From positions 124,001 to 188,000 of the forward strand of contig NZ_BJDI01000007.1 in assembly GCF_005405065.1 (NCBI RefSeq): a stretch of 64,000 nt of DNA. The letters run 5' to 3'. This document shows, in pieces, positions 60,544 through 64,000 of the stretch (positions are counted from its first letter, which is position 1; every line of letters starts with the position of its first letter). The position numbers and the translations under genes were made by a program. The notes beneath the pieces were generated by a model. It did not search any database, was not told the origin of the DNA, and saw only the letters and a program-made list of their open reading frames with translations. The DNA comes from Lactiplantibacillus nangangensis. GTDB lineage: Bacteria > Bacillota > Bacilli > Lactobacillales > Lactobacillaceae.

Positions 60544-61977
60544 ATGGATCTTACACACACGCATTTGTTAAGAAAAAAGGATATTGGGGAAATGTTAGCC
60601 AATTATCACAGTCCGTTGAAAAAAGAACTCAAAACTTTTGATCTGACCATGTTAGGCATTGGGGCCATCATTGGGACCGGGATTTTCGTTTTAACCGGGA
60701 CCGGGGCTTTGACTGCTGGGCCAGGCTTAATGATCTCATTCGTTTTAGCCGCCATCGCTTGCTTATTCGCGTCGCTCTGTTACGCCGAATTTGCCGCAAT
60801 GGTTCCAGAAAGTGGGTCCGCCTACACGTATTCTTACACAACCTTGGGCGAAATCGTCGCCTTCATCATTGGTTGGGACCTGATGCTAGAATATCTCTTC
60901 GCTGTTTCAACCGTTTCTGCTGGCTGGTCCGGCTATTTTCAATCTTTCCTCGCTGGGTTCGGCTTAAAGCTTCCAACGATTTTAACCGCCGCACCGGGAT
61001 CAACTCCTGGCGTCACCAGCTATTTCAACTTACCCGCCTTCGCCATTATTTTACTCATTACCTGCCTATTATCATTAGGTGTCAAAGAGACTAAGCGCGT
61101 CAACAATATCATGGTTATCATCAAGATTGCCGTCGTCTTACTCTTTATCTTCACGGCGATTCGCTTCGTTAAACCCGCTAACTGGACGCCATTATTGCCT
61201 TATGGGATGAAAGGAGTGTTCGGGGCCGCGTCGAGTGTCTTCTTTGCTTTCATTGGCTTTGATGCCATTTCTTCTAGTGTTGAGGAAACGCTGGAACCAT
61301 CGAAGACCTTGCCACGTTCAATGCTCCTCTCACTCGGCATTTGCACGATTCTCTACGTGGCCGTTTCCGCTATTATGACTGGCGTCGTACCTTTCCGGAT
61401 GTTTGCGAAATATATCGATCATCCCATCTCAGCCGTCCTTGTCCTATCTGGTCAAAATTGGATGGCCGGCGTGGTCGACTTGGGTGCGATTCTGGGCATG
61501 ACCACCGTCATGTTGGTCTGCCTGTATGGTCAAACGCGGATTTCGTTCTCCATGTCACGCGATGGCTTGATCTCACCATTATTCAGCCGTATCAGCAAAA
61601 AGAGTGGTGCGCCAGTGGCCTCAACCGTCTTATTCGGGGTAATTGCCGCGGTTATCGGCGGCTTCATTCCATTAGCTGACCTCGCTGAATTGGTTAACAT
61701 TGGGACATTGACTGCGTTCTTGCTCGTCTCATTCTCAATCCTACGACTTCGAAAAACCCAGCCAAACTTACGGCGGCCTTTCCGTACACCGTGGGTCCCA
61801 TTTGTCCCAATCATGTCCATCATTAGCTGTATCTTCCTGCTGATCAACTTGAAGCCGGTCACTTGGTTACGGTTCATCATCTGGTTAGCTATCGGCATGG
61901 TGGTTTACTTTACCTACTCGATCAAGCATTCAAAATTGAGCCCAGCACAATTAGCAAAAACCAAAGCTGAGAAATAG
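60544..61977 (+). CDS. APC family amino-acid permease (cationic amino-acid transporter type)
   Basis: 477 residues with about twelve to thirteen membrane helices. The substrate-binding GIGAIIGTGIFVLTG lies in helix 1, and FAFIGFDAISSSVEE in helix 6, a combination typical of the CAT/YfnA subgroup. It is a secondary transporter for amino acids; the substrate cannot be read from sequence. It stands alone with a GGGGCG site and terminator. Confidence 0.92.
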   Translation: MDLTHTHLLRKKDIGEMLANYHSPLKKELKTFDLTMLGIGAIIGTGIFVLTGTGALTAGPGLMISFVLAAIACLFASLCYAEFAAMVPESGSAYTYSYTTLGEIVAFIIGWDLMLEYLFAVSTVSAGWSGYFQSFLAGFGLKLPTILTAAPGSTPGVTSYFNLPAFAIILLITCLLSLGVKETKRVNNIMVIIKIAVVLLFIFTAIRFVKPANWTPLLPYGMKGVFGAASSVFFAFIGFDAISSSVEETLEPSKTLPRSMLLSLGICTILYVAVSAIMTGVVPFRMFAKYIDHPISAVLVLSGQNWMAGVVDLGAILGMTTVMLVCLYGQTRISFSMSRDGLISPLFSRISKKSGAPVASTVLFGVIAAVIGGFIPLADLAELVNIGTLTAFLLVSFSILRLRKTQPNLRRPFRTPWVPFVPIMSIISCIFLLINLKPVTWLRFIIWLAIGMVVYFTYSIKHSKLSPAQLAKTKAEK

Positions 61978-61983
61978 CACCAT

Positions 61984-62013
61984 CAACGGCTACCGATTTT
62001 GGTAGCCGTTTTT
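61984..62013 (+). terminator. Terminator of the APC permease gene
   Basis: AACGGCTACC GATTTT GGTAGCCGTT then TTTT. Confidence 0.9.
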
Positions 62014-62160
62014 TAGTTGAGAAATGACAGTCACTTAACACAACCACCCGCCTAAAAGCCATAATTTATTTTATTTTGGCCCATAACTTTATCTGTCTTG
62101 ATTGAAAACTAGTATAGTATGAGGCACCAATTAGATTGGGATCATTGGGGGGCTGTCACG

Positions 62161-64000
62161 ATGGAAAAGCAACAGGTTCAATCACGAACATTATTTGGGA
62201 TGTTGATTACATTAGGGGTCGTCTACGGTGATATCGGGACGTCCCCACTTTATGTGATGAACGCAATTATTAACGATGCCGGCACGTTGAAACATGCCAC
62301 GCCAGCGTACGTGATTGGCTGTGTTTCGCTTATTTTTTGGACACTCATGCTGATTACAACGATCAAGTACGTTTTGATTGCCTTGCGCGCCGATAACCAC
62401 CATGAAGGCGGCATCTTTGCACTCTACGCACTCGTGCGCCATCGTGCCAAATGGTTGATCCTAGTGGCTTTGATTGGCGGCGCAGCACTCTTGGCGGATG
62501 GTACGCTGACCCCAGCGGTAACGGTCACTTCAGCGGTCGAAGGGTTACGCGGCTTACCAGCCATGGCGAGCTTCAGCCAGCATCCGTGGCTCGTACCACT
62601 AACGGTCACCGGTATTCTGTTATTTTTGTTCATGATTCAAGGCTTCGGGACGGCCATCATCGGTAAATCCTTTGGCCCACTCATGCTGCTCTGGTTCACC
62701 GGAATCGGCGTGATGGGCGCTGTCAATATTTTACAAGCGCCAGCGATTCTCAAAGCCTTTTCACCAATTTATGTGATACAGGTCCTATTCAGTCCAACCA
62801 ACAAAATGGGGATTTTCATTCTCGGTAGTGTCTTCCTCGCAACTACGGGCGCTGAAGCCCTGTATTCCGACATGGGTCACGTTGGCAAAGCCAACATTGA
62901 TGCCACTTGGCCAATCGTTTACTTAGCGCTAATCCTGAACTATCTTGGTCAGGGTGCTTGGATCATACGGCATTACCAAGGCAGTGCGTTCCGCAACGCC
63001 AGCAACCTTAACCCATTCTACGAAATGATTCCCGCCGAACTGCGGATTGCGGCCATCGTGCTCGCCACGGTTGCCGCCATTATTGCCTCGCAAGCCTTGA
63101 TTACCGGCTCTTACACGTTAGTAGATGAAGCAATCGGGTTAAAATTTTTACCACGCATGATCATTAAACATCCTAGCCAAGTTCGTAGCCAAATTTATAT
63201 CGGTGCCATTAACTGGTTACTCTGTGGGGTCACGCTAATTATCGTCTGGCTATTTCAGACCTCTGCCCACATGGAAGCGGCTTATGGGCTCGCCATCACA
63301 ATTACCATGCTGATGACGACCGTCTTGCTCACTCAGTGGGTCCTAACTAAGGGCCATCGTGGCTGGGCCACAACTCTTGGCCTCAGCTTCGGAACGCTTG
63401 AAGTCATTTTTCTCACGGCTAGCCTAACGAAATTTATTCACGGCGGCTACCTGACCCTTGGCTTAACACTACTCATCTTCTTAGTCATGGTGGCGTGGTA
63501 CTTTGGCAATCGTCGGCGACTACATTATAACCAGGATAATGAATTGGTGAGTCTGCTGGACTATCGCCAACAGTTAACCCAGCTCAGCCACGATGATTGC
63601 CTGCCGCTTTTTGCGACTAACTTGGTTTATTTAGCCAAGGTCGATGCGCATTATCGCCTGAAACGAACCATTTTATATTCCATTTTGGATAAGCGCCCTA
63701 AACGTGCCAAAGTTTACTGGTTCATCACAATCAACGAGACTAACCAGCCGTACGATTGCAACTACACGGTCGACATGCTTGGCACACGCAATATCGTCGA
63801 AGTACAACTTAACTTAGGTTTCAAAAAGTCCCAACATGTCACGATTTATTTACGTGAGATCGTGACTAATCTAATTGCCAATCGCATTATTGATCCGCAG
63901 CACCCCCACTTTGGAACCGAAAAGAATCGCGAAGTGGGCGACTTTAAGTTCGTCGTTCAGAATCAGCAGATCATGGACCTCGCCAGTTATCCAACCATGC
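62161..64000 (+). CDS. kup: KUP-type potassium transporter, C-terminus cut by the window edge
   Basis: 613 complete codons from ATG 62161 (GGGGGG upstream), running off the right edge. The KUP signature [14 protein letters not shown] starts near residue 19, then about twelve membrane helices to residue about 455 ([27 protein letters not shown]), followed by the cytosolic C-terminal domain. It mediates K+ (or K+/H+) uptake. In lactococci Kup proteins are inhibited by c-di-AMP; that link is family knowledge only. Confidence 0.95.
   Translation, partial: MEKQQVQSRTLFGMLITLGVVYGDIGTSPLYVMNAIINDAGTLKHATPAYVIGCVSLIFWTLMLITTIKYVLIALRADNHHEGGIFALYALVRHRAKWLILVALIGGAALLADGTLTPAVTVTSAVEGLRGLPAMASFSQHPWLVPLTVTGILLFLFMIQGFGTAIIGKSFGPLMLLWFTGIGVMGAVNILQAPAILKAFSPIYVIQVLFSPTNKMGIFILGSVFLATTGAEALYSDMGHVGKANIDATWPIVYLALILNYLGQGAWIIRHYQGSAFRNASNLNPFYEMIPAELRIAAIVLATVAAIIASQALITGSYTLVDEAIGLKFLPRMIIKHPSQVRSQIYIGAINWLLCGVTLIIVWLFQTSAHMEAAYGLAITITMLMTTVLLTQWVLTKGHRGWATTLGLSFGTLEVIFLTASLTKFIHGGYLTLGLTLLIFLVMVAWYFGNRRRLHYNQDNELVSLLDYRQQLTQLSHDDCLPLFATNLVYLAKVDAHYRLKRTILYSILDKRPKRAKVYWFITINETNQPYDCNYTVDMLGTRNIVEVQLNLGFKKSQHVTIYLREIVTNLIANRIIDPQHPHFGTEKNREVGDFKFVVQNQQIMDLASYPTM

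Noticed and set aside
62014-62160. Searched for a c-di-AMP or other riboswitch before kup
   Set aside because: No conserved riboswitch core or terminator is visible in this short interval.

Overview
The window comes from a low-to-moderate GC Gram-positive lactic acid bacterium, most likely the Lactiplantibacillus plantarum group. The protein repertoire and order fit this (rsmG-noc-parA-parB-DUF951-ychF, perR, lrgAB, purB/purA/guaC, kup), as do strong AGGAGG-type ribosome binding sites, GTG/TTG starts and many intrinsic terminators. It is chromosomal. I see no tRNA, rRNA, insertion sequence, prophage or CRISPR array.

Layout. 1-4.8 kb: minus-strand chromosome segregation cluster (DUF1129, ychF, DUF951, parB, parA, noc, rsmG). 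5.2-9.1 kb: an orphan HigA-type antitoxin, a nupC nucleoside transporter, a possible small-peptide RNA, a DUF915 hydrolase and an acetyltransferase. 9.1-15.2 kb: a LysR/aminotransferase pair and a T-box controlled amino-acid ABC importer with two tandem binding lipoproteins. 16-18.8 kb: PadR/HAAS/DUF4097 and DUF2975/XRE modules. 18.8-27.3 kb: GGDEF protein, DUF218 protein, fetAB, an RlmCD-type methyltransferase, HAD, MerR and NmrA-like genes. 28-31.9 kb: a trehalose PTS and phospho-trehalase operon with a cre site. 32-39.2 kb: DNA glycosylase, two FMN reductases, a stand-alone condensation-domain protein, perR, a phosphoesterase and a GNAT. 39.2-44.4 kb: lrgAB, degV and a YugP-type protease interleaved with non-coding elements. 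45.4-52.4 kb: glycerate kinase plus a mannosylglycerate PTS, GH38 mannosidase and RpiR regulator, a plausible complete mannosylglycerate pathway. 52.6-56.5 kb: purB, purA and guaC with PurBox-like sites. 56.7-64 kb: tyrosine phosphatase, SDR, cardiolipin synthase, a 50-residue membrane protein, an APC permease and a truncated kup.

The most unusual content is non-coding. Five paralogous small-RNA-like units (39.36, 42.35, 42.75, 43.77 and 44.19 kb) lie in the same orientation. Each has hairpin loops and linkers rich in CUCCUCC/CCCCC (anti-Shine-Dalgarno) and ends in an intrinsic terminator. Three share a promoter block with an 11-bp-spaced TCA repeat. Immediately after three of these terminators sits another family, a roughly 126-bp element whose stems change by compensatory substitution while its internal-loop bases stay fixed. 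It is present six times in the window, including an exact-period tandem triplet and one distant copy near guaC. Two further intergenic palindromic repeat families (about 195 bp, four copies; about 150 bp, three copies) fill most of the long gene-free stretches.
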